Part shown: positions 9,538-22,154 of the stretch, piece by piece | Layout: each line of letters begins with the position of its first letter | How positions within the stretch are numbered: the stretch's first letter is position 1 | DNA from: Xestospongia muta | Lineage: Eukaryota > Porifera > Demospongiae > Haplosclerida > Petrosiidae | DNA length: 64,000 bases | Assembly (NCBI GenBank): GCA_963693285.1 | Contig: OY848919.1 | Location: 5,362,136 to 5,426,135, forward strand | Direction of reading: 5' to 3' | Notes under the pieces: generated by a model | Told to the model about the DNA's origin: nothing | The model's input: the letters and a program-made list of their open reading frames with translations, nothing else | The model's database searches: none | Program-made: the position numbers and the translations under genes

Positions 9538-12500
9538 ATGGCTTTACAGACCACTACTTTGATGCTGTCTTTTCTTTCTTTACTAGTCCTCAGTATTTAT
9601 TGTAATGGAGACAGTAATAACACATATCATGTTAACTCATCTTCAGATTTAGAGCAGTACCTGTGTAACACAACATGGTCCTCTCAATACCTTGTATTCT
9701 TATTAAACAGTTCTATCAACTTCACCATTTTATCTGGTAAATTTTGTTGAGTTTCTTATGAGACTGGTAGAATTAAAATATGCAGTGATTCTTACACAGA
9801 GTCTGCTATTATAACATGTACTAATAATGATATACAGGATGCCATTCAACAACCTAGAAGAGGTCTAATTTTCTTCAATACTACAGTGATTCTACAGCAA
9901 TTGGTATTCAAGAATTGTGGTACATATCTTACTACCATTCATGATACTGTGATGACTGACTACTTCAATAGTTCATCTCTGTATTACACTTCATCTCATG
10001 CTGCTGCCTTAGTCTTTGTTCATTGTCAGATCAATATAACTCAAGTTAACATATACAATTCATATGGGTTTGCTATGATTGGTATAAATCTGAATGATTC
10101 TAGTATCAGTGAAGTTAGTATATCTTATTCAACTCTTAGTACTAACCTATATCGTCATAATGAAGACAAAAGAAGAACAATTGGTTGTGGTGCTCTTCTG
10201 CATTTTGTTGATCATCAACTAATGATGTATCCTACATATGTTACTGTCAACTATACACATTTTAAAAATAACTTTGATTTGCATGAAGGCAATCCTTATA
10301 CAACTGAGTTCTCTAATAATTACTTGAATATTGTTAATGCTGCTGGTCTGACTGTACTCTATACTCAAAAAACATATTTTGCCAGTGTTACTATTAACAA
10401 TACAGAATTTACATCTAATGTGGGAAGTTATAATTACCAGGTGGTCTGCTTGTTCTTCATTACAACAGTTCTCTTAATACAAGCACAATTGTTGATAACT
10501 CTCTATTTTCTGACAATGCTAATGGCCCTAATTCATTTTTGCATGGAGCAGCTCTTGCTTTATATTGGATTAAAGTAACAGATTTATCTACGACTCAACC
10601 CCAATTAGTGTTAATTCAAAATACAAAGTTTATCAATCACATTGGTCATGGTCGTAATTATTTACCTACTGGTGTCATATATGTTAGTGTCACTAAACTA
10701 GACAAGATTGTTAATATACAAATTTATTTTAAAAAATGCAGCTTTGAAAATAACTTAGTACAACAGACTGGAGCTTGTCTATTTATGTCTGTCTATGATA
10801 ATGTTAAGAAGTTTGGAAACATCTCAATTGTTCTTGAAGAAATTTATGCAAGGAATAACTCTCAAAAATTAACTTTTTACCAGGATTCAACTGCAGGAAT
10901 CTTCTCTTTTAGCAACGTAGCAAATATATCTATTACTGGAACATCAACCTTCACTAATAACTATGGATCTGTGATTGATGCTCTCAACTCCAATGTTTAT
11001 CTCTCTAAGTATGCCAATGTGACTTTTAGCAACAATGTTGGATCCAGAGGTGCTGCTATTAAATTACTAGGTAATGGATATCTTTATTTTATTGGAGGAG
11101 CTATAGTTAACTTTACTAATAATCGAGCTCAGGAAATTGGTGGAGCAATATATGCAAGTTCTGGTATGAAAAATAGCTTATTACTAAAAGAACAATGTGT
11201 GATACAATTAATTAATATCACAAAACAAAAGAGTATTTCGTTTACAGGAAATGTAGCTGTCCGTGCTGGTAATTCAATATATGCTTATCCACTCTTTTCA
11301 TGTCGAGTCAGGCAAAGCCTTTATAATAATACAGAATTACTAGATTTTTACGAAAACCACTTTCATTTCATTGATAACAAGGAAGTATTTGAACTGCATA
11401 CTATATCAACTTCAGCTTCAAAATTAACTTTGGGTTATCCTAATGGTACACACAGTAATTCTATCAATTTTTTTAACACCTATCCATGTCAGAAGATCAA
11501 GATCTACATGGCATCTATTGATGCTCTAAACAGAAATGTCTATTCATCTGTAGCAGTTAATCTTGATAAAGAAAATGAACTAAATCAGTATATAAAAGAA
11601 CAAGTAATAATTGAAGGTGATAAATGCACTTCATTTGGAGTTAGACTATATGTCATAGAAAATATTGAAAGAAAGTTAGTATTTTCTCTACCTAGTTTTG
11701 CAGCTGCTCTAGTTGTCAACGTTATAGTACAACATTGCCCTTTAGGTTTTATTTGGCACAATGAAAAACACCAATGTGTGTGCTCACCAGCTTTTTATAA
11801 CAAAGATTTTTATTTGGTTTCTGGTTATAAGGCTGATTGTGACATCAATTATCTGTCAATAATAAGACCCAATTTGTATGTCAATACCTGAGCTGGTAAT
11901 ATGAATATGTCCACACACTTTGGTGTCTCAATTCAATGTCCTCTTGGTTATTGTAATGGTAATGGAGCCTTTTTTGCAGTAATCAAACTGGTATATATAT
12001 TTCAAAGAATAATACTTGTGAAACTCATGACTCACTGTGTTTACATCATCATGTAGGTCCATTGTGTGGTAGTTGTAATAGGCTTAAAGAAGGCCAAAAA
12101 CTAAGTGTGATATTTGGTTCTACAGAATGTAGAAAATGTAGTAACTGGTGGTTATGGACACTAATCTTCTCTAATCTCTAATCTTTACAATGGGAAGAAT
12201 AGAGTTTTGAAAAATATCTTAATTGTTTTACTTTCATTTCTAAACCTTGGACTTGGATTTCCTCTATGTTTTTACAATGGAATGACAGAGTTATTGAAAG
12301 CTGGCCTCAATTTACTGTTTCCACTTTATTTACTGACAATAGTTGTTGTTCTCATTATTTTCAGCCGTATTTCTCTAAGGCTTTCCAATAGAATAGCTTA
12401 CTCATCAGTTCAAGTACTAGTTACTGTTGTACACCTCTCCTTTGGACGACTATTAGGTGCAATTATCAATACCTTTACACCAGCTAAAGTCTTTACTTCA

Positions 12501-13220
12501 GAGCAGACATATCATGTATGGTATTGGGATGGGTCTGTTGAATATGGTAGTAAAGGACATATTACTCTTATGATAATCACATCATTGGTTGTATTTCCTC
12601 TCCTCTTACCCTTTGTTCTCCTTCTCCTTTTTGGTAAATCTCTCAGACATTGGACATGTGCCAATGAATACACAAGACCAATACTTGAAGCTATCCATAC
12701 TCCATATAAGATTGATAAGCAGTACTGGTTTGTAGCTCGCCTCTTACTTCTAATTATGATGTATCTACTGTACAGTATTGAACCTTATCAACACACCATT
12801 TATATTGCCATTGCCTCAATATTGGTCTTCTTCATATTTGGTCAAGCTATGTTTAGACCTTATAAGAGTAAATTAATAAACTTGTTAGATTGTTGGCTCC
12901 TTTTTAATCTTGTTTATATATATTATACAATGCAGCATTTAGAAATAACAGTTTATAGTATAATAGCTATTTTCCTTTTCTTCATGACCTTTTTTGTTGT
13001 ACTGGTTTATCATTTGCTGTTTATTACAGGACAACTAAAGAGAATAGAAAGAAAAGTCAATGACATTTGTACAAAAATCTATCAATATTTGTCACATTTT
13101 AATCATAACTATCACTATTGTGGTAACCAAAGATCTCATCGTTTACCATTACAAGATGCTAATGATTCATTTTATAACTCATGTGATAACTTCAGAGAAC
13201 CAATGTTGGGCTCAAACTAA
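9538..13220 (+). pseudogene. Type B receptor-like gene, full length but broken
   Basis: The start is ATG 9538 (signal peptide MALQTTTLMLSFLSLLVLSI), followed by the same VNSSSDLEQYLCNTTWSSQY block as type A and a diverged beta-helix ectodomain. Lesions: in-frame TGA at 9748-9750; a one-base loss near 10435 (compare 45450); TGG to TGA at 11889-11891; loss of one T in the T run near 11970; and a deletion near 12170 of about 150 bases that removes the first membrane segment. After it, 12207-13220 is open and encodes the B membrane region and the tail DANDSFYNSC-FREPMLG. The protein would be non-functional unless parts are used. AATAAA at 13333 remains. The TGA at 9748 is shared with the copy at 43586. 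Confidence 0.85.
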
Positions 13221-13675
13221 AATACACAAAATATTTTTAATATTTAATGACCAGTGCCTTGCACTCTGTTTAATGTTGCTTATAATTTTTTTTGTTATTG
13301 TAATTATTAATATTGTTGTGTGTTAATCATATAATAAATCAAATTTGGTTGTCTTATAATCTTTTACTGTTATTGACTTTAATTTTTATAAGTTGTTTAG
13401 TCATATAATATACTAATATTAGTGTCATCATGGGATACTGATAACTACATCAAATTGTTAATACAATATTAATGTTGAGTAAGTGACTATACATTATCCA
13501 ATTATGTATATCATTTGCTATTTATTAAGATTTATTTTTTATTGAGAGTCCGTAAAGAAGCATGTAGAATTCAATTTAGACATAACTTTCGTTTATGCTC
13601 AAAACTTTCTAACTTATTTATTAAAATTTATTTTCAGTTTCAGTAATGAAAGTAGTAAATAGTTATTTCTTTGTT
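13221..13675. other. Conserved type B 3' flank
   Basis: No gene is visible. The block beginning GACCAGTGCCTTGCACTCT and including TTTAGTCATATAATATACT recurs after every B-type 3' end: 23170, 35470, 48350 and 58710. It is therefore part of the duplicated unit, probably 3' UTR and downstream DNA. Confidence 0.6.
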
Positions 13676-14575
13676 TTATATTATCAAACTCACATTAACA
13701 AATGGTACACTTAATGGAATATTTTCTGTACACAAGTTATTGTAAATTGTAAAGGATATAAGTAGATTTGTTGCAGTTATTTACTGAAAATTATTTAGCA
13801 AAGATCTCCAAATTAACTTTTTCATCATAATGAATGTAGAACTTGGCTATCCTTTGTGCTTTTAGAGTTGTAGAAACTGGTCTCAGTTTACTATTTCAAC
13901 TCTATCTCTTGACAATAGTTGTTGTTCACATGATACTCAGTTGTTATCATGTCAGATGTTCCAATATAATACCTCACTTATCAGTCCAAGAACTTGTTGC
14001 TATCATATTTATCTTCTTTTCAAAATTGGTGCTAGCTGTTATTAATCTCTTTACAAAAGCTCACATTCACACTGCAAAAACAACCTCCAATGTTTAATAT
14101 TGGGATGGACCAGTAAAACATGGTGTTGGTTCATATCTCATTTTAATGATCATCACATTACTATACAATTGTTATCTCTCTCTTACAACACTTTGTTCTT
14201 TGCTCATCTTTGCTGGACCAATACATTGTACAAGAGTAAATGAATATGTCTGACCTCTACAAGAAGAAAAGAAGTACTGATTTGTAGCTTAATTTTATGT
14301 TAGTGAGTACATGTATTTTTTATACATACTACAAGCAGTAAATTATTTTATAACATATATGATAACAACACTAATAATGACATTATTCTTACTTTTACAA
14401 GTTTATACTTTAAACTATTCAAGAACAGACTAGTCAGTATACTGGATTACTCAATGATCATTAACTTGATCTTTATGCTTATGACAAGATGGTTTTCTTG
14501 ATAATTGTCAAGATGCAATAATTGAAATAATAATATTCACCTCTGATATCATTACAATTTTTTTTAAACTTTTTT
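13676..14575 (+). pseudogene. Type C relic, membrane domain
   Basis: The relic starts at a segment like ALKLTLTNGTLNGI, then reads through FPLCF, a LYLLTIVVVHMIL helix, an SVQELVAIIFIFFSKLVLAVINLFT helix (open 13843-14097), YWDGPVKHG, and a late segment ending near 14550. It has many stops. It resembles 48788-49680 closely, apart from indels. Confidence 0.7.
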
Positions 14576-14895
14576 TGCAATGTTTTTTGGGTTTTATAAA
14601 AGAAGATTTCTATAATACAAGCATTCTTCATTTCATTTACTATAATTATAAAAAAGGTCAGTTGTTGATGGGCAACAATGTTCTCAAATGCAGTGATTCT
14701 CTCTATGGTTTAAGTCAAATTACAGAGTTATTTGATAATTCTCTTTCTTAAGGTAACAAGAGGCAAAGAATTAATTTTCATAAATATTATAATTATATTT
14801 TTAGATTATTTACTTGTTTATTTTATATTTTGTAACTAGTATTGTAGATGTCAAGGGAGTTATACTAAATATAATATGTGACCGGATTTGCAATA

Positions 14896-15108
14896 AGGGA
14901 TCACTTCTGGGAAAACATTTATGACATGATGTATGAAAAGGACAAACATTAAAACATCCCAAAAACTGTTTTATCTACACACAGCTGCTATATATTCACA
15001 ACTGTTCATAGTAACTGCATGTATGCATACAAAACTGTTTTTAAAGTGTTTTAACAGTTGTCTTTTTTCATAGATCTTGACACAAATGCTTTGACAGAAG
15101 TGGTCCCT
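14896..15108. mobile_element. 213-base mariner-type MITE, copy 2
   Basis: It has the same ends and length as the copy at 1210, flanked by TA at 14894-14895 and 15109-15110. Neighbouring DNA (14576-14895 and 15109-15594) is spacer shared with 600-1600 and with the type B 3' flank. No gene is seen there. Confidence 0.75.
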
Positions 15109-15594
15109 TATTGTAAATCAGGTCACATATGTTTTGCATGATATTGCTTTGGTAGACAATACTGTTTTGAGAGTTACAGCTTTCATTTTTATAATGACAA
15201 TGGACATCGTATGAATTTAACTTCAATTTCTGTTCACTTTCAATTTTCTTTTTGTTTATTGTAACTTTTGTCATCTAGAGTAATCATGTAGAGTGTGTAT
15301 TCTTATATGTGGTTATTAAAAGAGACCAATAGGACACTGATAACTACGTCAGCTTATTAATATAATATTATTGACTAGGTGACTATACATTATCCAATTA
15401 TTTTTTGCTATATTTTTCTTTACATTTATTTTTAATTGAGAGTCAATAAGGAATCTTGGAGGATTCTGTTAGGACATACTTGCGACTTATGCTCAAAACC
15501 TTTTAAACTTATTTATTCAAATTTAGTTACAATAACTAAAGTAATAAATATATAGTTATTCCTTTTCATATACTAAAGTTATATAAAAACTTTA

Positions 15595-16560
15595 ATCTGT
15601 GAAAGCAAGTGCAATCATTTTTGTAGTACTAGTAATAAAATAATGTTAACAGATAATATTGACATAAAGAATTGTTCAGATAATATAGTAGTCCTATATG
15701 TTTACGACAATGATGAGGTATGCTATGTGGTAGTTATGGTAAATAAAGTGTAGTATTTGGTTCTCTTGCATGTAAGCAGTGTAGTAATTAGTGGTTATGA
15801 ATATTTTGCCTTTATATAGCATCTGGTTCCCTCCTCATTTAGCTTTTTTATGCGCTCAAAATCACATTAAAAATGACACACCCAATGGAAATATTTTCTG
15901 TACACAGGCTATTGCAAATTGTGGAGAAATAGATTTGTTACAGTTATTACGGGAAATGATTTAGCAAAGATCTCCAAATTAACTTTTCCATCATATTATT
16001 AATGAGTGTAATAATTGTCTTTCCTCTGTGCTTTTACAATGACAGAGTTATAGAAAATGGTCTCAGTTTACTATTTACACCCTATCTCTTGACAATAATT
16101 GGTGTGTTAATGCTAAGTCATTATTGTGTCAGACGTTCCAATAGAATAGCTCACTCATCAGTCCAAATACTTATTACTGTGATATATATCTCCTAGCCAA
16201 AATTGGTACTAGCTGTTAATGTCAGCATCAGCTGACATTTACACTGCAAACAAGACTTACAATATTTGGTATTGGAATGGGTCAGTAAAATATGGTGTTA
16301 GTTCATATCTCATTTTAATGATCATGATATTACTACAATTTCTCTCTTACTACCCTTTGTTCTTTGCTCATCTTTGCTGAACCAATGCAATGTACAAGAG
16401 TAAATGATTATGTCCAACCTCTACAAGAAGGAAAGGAGTTTTGGTTTATAGTTTGATTTTTTGTTAGTGAGTACATGTATTTTTTATACATATTACAAAG
16501 CAGTAAATTATTTTATAACATATGTGATAGCATCACCAATAATAACATCATTCTTAATTT
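15595..16560 (+). pseudogene. Type C relic, Cys-rich module plus membrane domain
   Basis: Around 15715-15790 the reading is MLCGSYGK, then VFGSLACKQCSN, the decayed Cys-rich module. A membrane region follows, with its longest open part at 16002-16196 (VFPLCFYNDRVIENGLSLLFTPYLLTIIGVLM, RRSNRIAHSSVQILITVIYIS), then a YWNGSVKYG-like loop and a late segment to about 16560. It is interrupted by numerous stops. The next stretch, 16561-17053, is upstream DNA shared with other type A genes. Confidence 0.65.
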
Positions 16561-17053
16561 AAAGGAAAAAATCACTAAACTGGTCCATACCCAGACATTA
16601 TATTATTATTCATTAATGTTTTACATGTACACAAATATCTATTACAGATCCATAATGCCTGTTATTGATGGACAGTATTGTGTTTTCATAACATTAATTT
16701 CTGTTGACTTTCAATTTCCTTTGTTTATTCTAACTTTGCTTATAGTATGCAGTAGTCATGTAGAGTGTGCACTGTTTATGTTACTAATCTGAACTTCAGG
16801 TATATATTGTTGTGGAGAACTGTATCATAGGAAATCTCAGCAATAATGACTTAAAAAACTCTGTAACATAACAATAAAATCATTCAGACAACAATGTTTT
16901 CCTATGATGATTAACCTAAAATGTATAATTTTCGCAAATATTTTATTACCTGTTTTGACATATCTTACTATTGTTGTCTTTCAGCTTTCTTTGTTTTGAA
17001 TTAACTTGCTTAATTGTTTATTTTCATTATCATTACTATAAAGCACTAACGAG

Positions 17054-17118
17054 TATATATAGAGTAGATAGTAAACAGACAATCTCTAGAAACGATCGAA
17101 GTTTAAAGCTACATTGTC
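17054..17118 (+). promoter_or_regulatory. TATA box and leader of gene 2
   Basis: TATATATA at 17054-17061 lies 65 bases before the ATG. The context ACTAACGAG-TATATATAGAG is shared with 27052, 41682 and 44491. The leader carries AAACGATCGAAG. Confidence 0.65.
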
Positions 17119-20100
17119 ATGTTACAGATATTTTTTTATGTATCGCCATTTCTCTTTTCTTGCTTAATGCCATATAGCGTAAAGAGTAATGACATCTTTC
17201 CAGTTAATTCATCTTCTGATTTAGAGCAGTACCTGTGTAACACAACATTGTCCTCTCAATACCTTGTGTTCTTGTTAAACAGTTCCGTTAACTTCACCAT
17301 TTCACCTGGTAAATTCTGTCAAGTGGCAACTCAACAAAGAAGTATAATTGAAATACGCAGTGATTCTTCCACAGAATCAGCAAATATAACATGTGTTCAT
17401 AATGATACACTGCAGACATTTCCACAGTTAAGACGAGGTCTAGTTTTCTTCAACTCTCAAGTAACTCTTAAACATTTGGTGTTTAAAAATTGTGGTACCT
17501 ATCTCACTACTATACAAGATACTGCAATCACTGACTACCTCAATAGTTCATCTCTGTATTACACTTCATCTCATGCTGCTGCCTTAGTATTTGTTCATTG
17601 TCAGGTCAATATAACTCAAGTTAACATTTACTACTCATATGGGTTTGCTATGATTGGTATAAATTTATATAACTCTACTATTAATAGTGTTATTATGTCT
17701 TATTCATCATATAGTTTTGAAATATACCAAACTAACAACCAGAGTATTGGAAGTGGTTTTCTTCTTCATCACATAGATATTAACAAAGCTTTGCAAGAAA
17801 CAAACAGTATTGAACAGGTATCTGATATATATATTAATGATGCCTCTTTCTCATATAACTATGATTACAACACTCATTCTTGCATTACTGATACCTACTA
17901 TAACAAACATTCATCATCTTCTGGTGGCTCCAATCCTATAGTCAATGCAGCTGGACTAACAATACTTTACACACAACAGAATACTAGTGGTCAGGTGTCA
18001 GTTTATATAACTGAGTCATCTTTTGTTCATAATAGAGGTAGTTTTGCAGGTGGTATGTTTATTTTACAATATCCCACTATTGCTGTCACTAACACAACAA
18101 TTACCAATACAGTATTCAGTTATAACACTAACTATCAGCACTGTCATGGAGCAGCTATTGTGTTTTATTGGTATTCATTACCTGAATTTAAATATGAAAG
18201 TAGATTAACACCACTTTATTTTTTTAACACAAAATTTTTAAAACACGAAGGTATTAACAACTGGCTAATAAGCAACAGTTTGGACTATGGAGCTGTCTAT
18301 ATTGTTATTGTCAATCCTGGACTTGTACATCTTGATATTCGTTTTAGTAGATGTACATTTTTTCGAAATTTTGTTGCAAATACAGGAGCTTGTCTATATG
18401 CCACAGTCTATCAGTTTGCTGACAATACAGGTGATGTCTCTATTACATTGGACAGTACTATTGCAACAATGAATTCTCAATATACTGGAATCCCCTTTGT
18501 ATCATCAGCAGGTATATTTTATTTCAAAAGAATTGCTAAAGTTAACATCACTGGGACATCTATCTTCAATAACAATTATGGATCAGTTATAAGTTCTAAA
18601 GACTCAAACGTCTATCTATCTGGTAATTTAACTTTTAATAATAATCACGCCACAAATGGTCCTGCAATTCTTCTCGTAGGCAGCTGTCAATTACATTTTA
18701 TGAGGGAAGTTATAGCCAAGTTTACTAATAATTGGGCTGAGTTAATGGGAGGAGCTATACATGCTAGAGGTGACAGAAAGTGCGCCATACAAATTGACTC
18801 AAATGTTGAACAAGTAATGTTCTCAGACAATGAAGCAAGAAGAGCTGGATTATCAATATATGCAGAGCCTATATTCTCATGTTATATCAACAAATCAGAC
18901 TTTCTTAAGTCTCCTGATAAAATATTGGCATATTATTATCAACACTTCAATTTTACCAAAACGAAATCAAAATCTTCTTTGCTTCAGTTTTCAACTATTC
19001 CACAAACACTTATAGAAGGTGCTGACATGCAACCACCTCTACAAATATATCCAGGACAGGAAATTTATTATTGTATTTCAGCTGTTGATGCTCTCGGTAG
19101 AAATGTTTATTCTACCATAGCAATTGATATTGTTAGAAATTATTCACAGCCAAATATTCCTAAAACAACAAAACTCTGGTTGTCTTTTGATGATCAAGAA
19201 CAACTGATTCAAGAAGGCAAAAATTGCACAAACCTTCGTGTGACTGTTCATACACGTGACAACAGTACTATTATTATATATGCAATGATCATATTCTCTC
19301 TGTACACACAACCATCAATTCTAGCAAAAAAAATTAAAATATATCCATGTCCACTGGGATTTAATTTGAATAAGATAGGAGTCTGTGAACTTTCATCTCC
19401 ATTTGATAACTTGAGAAAACATCATCACCTTACAGTCCCCATTATTGGTAATATTACTAGTCAGACAATAACAAGACTTTTTACATTTATCTCTTGGGCA
19501 GGAATAATAGAATATGAGAACAAAACAAAGACACAGTTTGGTGTATCTTTAACTTGTCCAATTGGATATTGTAATAGCAATCAGACACTACCTTACTTTT
19601 ACAGTGGTAACTTATCATCTAATGTAAGCTTTAAATTGTCAGATGGTATCACTGACTATCATCCACCATTGTGTTTATATCAACGTGAAGGAACATTATG
19701 TGGTAGATGTAGTGAGGGATTAAGTGTGGTATTTGGGTCTACAGAATGTCAACATTGTAGCAATGCTTGGATAACATCAGTAAGTATTTATTTAGTCACT
19801 GGCCCACTTCTTATTGACCTGTTATATGCTCTTAAACTTACATTAACAAGTGGTACATTCAATGGAATTATATTCTATGCTCAGGCTGCTAATGTGGGGA
19901 TACTAGATATGTTGAGTGTTTACAATGGAAGAATGAGATTAGTAAGAAAAATATCAATTGTTTTACTTTCATTTTTAAATCTTGGACTTGGATTTCCTTT
20001 ATGTTTTTACAATGGAATGACAGAGTTATGGAAAGCTGGTCTCAGTTTACTGTTTCCACTCTATCTCCTGATAATAGTTGTTATCCTTATTATCTTTAGC

Positions 20101-20964
20101 CATTTTTCTCTAAGGCTTTCCAATAGAATAGCTCATTCCTCAGTTCAAGTACTAGTTACTGTTGTACACCTCTCCTTTGGACGACTATTAGGTGCAATTA
20201 TCAATACCTTTACACCAGCTAAAGTTTTTACATCAGAGCAGACATATCATGTATGGTATTGGGATGGGTCTGTTGAATATGGTAGTAAAGGACATATTAC
20301 TCTTATGATAATCACATCATTGGTTGTATTTCCTCTCCTCTCATCCTATGTTCTTCTTCTCCTTTTTGCTAAACCTCTCAGACATTGGACATGTGCCAAT
20401 GAATACACAAGACCAATACTTGAAGCTATCCATGCTCCATATAAGAATGATAAGCAGTACTGGTTTGTAGCTCGCCTCTTACTTCTCATTATGATGTACA
20501 TATTGTACAGTATTAAACCTTATGCTCAAGTTATCTATATAGCTATTTCCTCAATATTGTTCTTATTCATAATTGGTGAGGCTATCTTTAGACCATATTT
20601 GAGTAACTTTAATAACCTGTTAGATTGTTTGCTTCTTTTTAACTTTGCCTTTATATATATCACAACATGGTATCTGAGACATATGGAGGTAACAGTTTTC
20701 GATATTTCTGCTATACTCCTGTTTTTTATTACTCTGTTCATAGTAGTGGTCTATCATATCCTGTTCATTACAGGACAACTAAAGAAAGTACAAAGAAAAG
20801 TCAATATGATTTATACAAGAATCAGTCAGTATTTGTTACACATCAATCATAAATACAACAATTATGGTAACCAAACATCTCGTCGTTTACCATTACAAGA
20901 TGCTAATGATTCCTTTTATGACTCATGTCATAACTACAGAGAGCCAATGTTGGGCTCATATTAA
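17119..20964 (+). CDS. Receptor-like multi-pass membrane protein, intact A/B mosaic, gene 2 (1281 aa)
   Basis: One open frame encodes a signal peptide (about 1-20), a type A beta-helix ectodomain and Cys-rich module (CLYQREGTLCGRC near residue 855), and a first membrane segment of type A. From about base 19850 (residue about 910) the sequence is type B: VGILDMLSVYNG, LNLGLGFPLCFYNGMTEL, HVWYWDGSVEYGSKGH, and the tail DANDSFYDSC-YREPMLG. Genes 1 and 3 keep type A throughout. Bases around the joint mix A-specific (ACAAGTGG) and B-specific (CATTCAATGG) words, as expected of recombination or gene conversion. This is the only intact copy of a B membrane region in the window. Probable poly(A) signal AATAAA at 21347. 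Function unknown; a receptor role is inferred. Confidence 0.9.
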   Translation: MLQIFFYVSPFLFSCLMPYSVKSNDIFPVNSSSDLEQYLCNTTLSSQYLVFLLNSSVNFTISPGKFCQVATQQRSIIEIRSDSSTESANITCVHNDTLQTFPQLRRGLVFFNSQVTLKHLVFKNCGTYLTTIQDTAITDYLNSSSLYYTSSHAAALVFVHCQVNITQVNIYYSYGFAMIGINLYNSTINSVIMSYSSYSFEIYQTNNQSIGSGFLLHHIDINKALQETNSIEQVSDIYINDASFSYNYDYNTHSCITDTYYNKHSSSSGGSNPIVNAAGLTILYTQQNTSGQVSVYITESSFVHNRGSFAGGMFILQYPTIAVTNTTITNTVFSYNTNYQHCHGAAIVFYWYSLPEFKYESRLTPLYFFNTKFLKHEGINNWLISNSLDYGAVYIVIVNPGLVHLDIRFSRCTFFRNFVANTGACLYATVYQFADNTGDVSITLDSTIATMNSQYTGIPFVSSAGIFYFKRIAKVNITGTSIFNNNYGSVISSKDSNVYLSGNLTFNNNHATNGPAILLVGSCQLHFMREVIAKFTNNWAELMGGAIHARGDRKCAIQIDSNVEQVMFSDNEARRAGLSIYAEPIFSCYINKSDFLKSPDKILAYYYQHFNFTKTKSKSSLLQFSTIPQTLIEGADMQPPLQIYPGQEIYYCISAVDALGRNVYSTIAIDIVRNYSQPNIPKTTKLWLSFDDQEQLIQEGKNCTNLRVTVHTRDNSTIIIYAMIIFSLYTQPSILAKKIKIYPCPLGFNLNKIGVCELSSPFDNLRKHHHLTVPIIGNITSQTITRLFTFISWAGIIEYENKTKTQFGVSLTCPIGYCNSNQTLPYFYSGNLSSNVSFKLSDGITDYHPPLCLYQREGTLCGRCSEGLSVVFGSTECQHCSNAWITSVSIYLVTGPLLIDLLYALKLTLTSGTFNGIIFYAQAANVGILDMLSVYNGRMRLVRKISIVLLSFLNLGLGFPLCFYNGMTELWKAGLSLLFPLYLLIIVVILIIFSHFSLRLSNRIAHSSVQVLVTVVHLSFGRLLGAIINTFTPAKVFTSEQTYHVWYWDGSVEYGSKGHITLMIITSLVVFPLLSSYVLLLLFAKPLRHWTCANEYTRPILEAIHAPYKNDKQYWFVARLLLLIMMYILYSIKPYAQVIYIAISSILFLFIIGEAIFRPYLSNFNNLLDCLLLFNFAFIYITTWYLRHMEVTVFDISAILLFFITLFIVVVYHILFITGQLKKVQRKVNMIYTRISQYLLHINHKYNNYGNQTSRRLPLQDANDSFYDSCHNYREPMLGSY

Positions 20965-22150
20965 TAAGTATCTTTGCTTTTATTGTGTGCACTGTAGTTC
21001 AGATGTCTGCTCTGTTTATTTTGTTAGTTCACATATATACTATCTTAGTATTAATTACACAACTTTAATATAAAATATTTCTTGCTTTATACTTTTAGAC
21101 ATAATGTTTGCTATTTGCTGAGCACAATAATATATTATCTATGAAGATAATTATAGTATGTAAACTAAAGAATATATAGGGTTTTGCAGACTTGTTAATT
21201 ACTGTTATTGACAAATAATCATTGTTGGTTCAGTTTTTAATTAGGCTAGCACTTTTAGTAAGAAATATTTCTTAACAATGTTCATTCATATGTCTTTTGC
21301 TACTCTACTCATATTTAAGTAACTTTCTGGTGTTGTTGAAATAGTTAATAAAATATATATTTTTTCAGTTTATATCTATACACAATATTTACATCATTTC
21401 CTGTATTGTAGAGTGTCTAAGTTTATTGTTTGTCATAATATGACACTGAGTATTATCCACACCAGTTTTTTTTAAATGATATTGAAATTTAAGGAAGTGT
21501 TTTAGTAAATTCAAGAACCAAGACACTACAATATCTTATAATTAATTAAGTAAAAAGCTCAAACTTAACATGAATAGAATTTAATATGAAGAGTGTTTAT
21601 TAGCAGATATGCATTAAATAAAAGAAAACCATTCATATGTGGAAAAATTAAGATGAGCCCAGTAACAAATCTCTATTATTAGGTAGATTAGATGAATGGA
21701 TGCATTATTTAATGAATTGATTAATCATCATTGATAACATGTAATCTTTACAAACCAATTAATGTCTTTCACTTTCAAAAGACCAGCTGACTTAGCATGT
21801 AGCTGTATATGTACACCTCTTCTATTGTCCCCTACTCTTAATTTCCTGTGCTTAGTTGGAATATCATATCTATTTATATACTTACACATGTTTCTATAAG
21901 TTGATAGATAATTGTGTCTATTACTGAACACAATAGCTTTATATGTAGTCAAACTTTATAACATAAAAATATGTGACACATTGGAATAATATGTAATATT
22001 TCCTTACATTTCTACAATTCATTAATTATTAGTTTTGTAATAGTGTATTTTAAACTATATTTGCAGAACAAAGTTATCATCCATTGTTACAATATAACTA
22101 AGGTGACAGGTATTACAATACAATATGACATAGAGTTATTAAGTCATTAA
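20965..22150. other. Mostly single-copy spacer after gene 2
   Basis: AATAAA at 21347-21352 could end the gene 2 transcript. The minus strand has a short open frame at 21728-21952 (residues such as YINRYDIPTKHRKLRVGDNR) that looks more protein-like than chance. It has no partner exon, no family match I know and no second copy here, so I leave it uncalled. Nothing else is visible. Confidence 0.4.
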
Positions 22151-22154
22151 TGAA

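Noticed and set aside
9748..9750. Reading the shared TGA as selenocysteine or a changed genetic code
   Set aside because: Intact genes use TGA and TAA as ordinary final stops, and both B copies carry other lesions or truncation. A shared old nonsense change is simpler.
11960..11985. T run plus GCAG near the Cys-rich module as a splice acceptor
   Set aside because: Type A copies read through the equivalent place without a break, and no matching donor is evident. A one-base loss in the T run explains the frame change.
15068..15274. 68-codon minus-strand frame next to the second MITE
   Set aside because: It starts inside the MITE end and runs through spacer. Not preserved at 1380-1560 or 50460-50640.
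21728..21952. Minus-strand 74-codon open frame
   Set aside because: Plausible composition but no start context, partner exon, second copy or recognisable family. Mentioned only in the spacer note.
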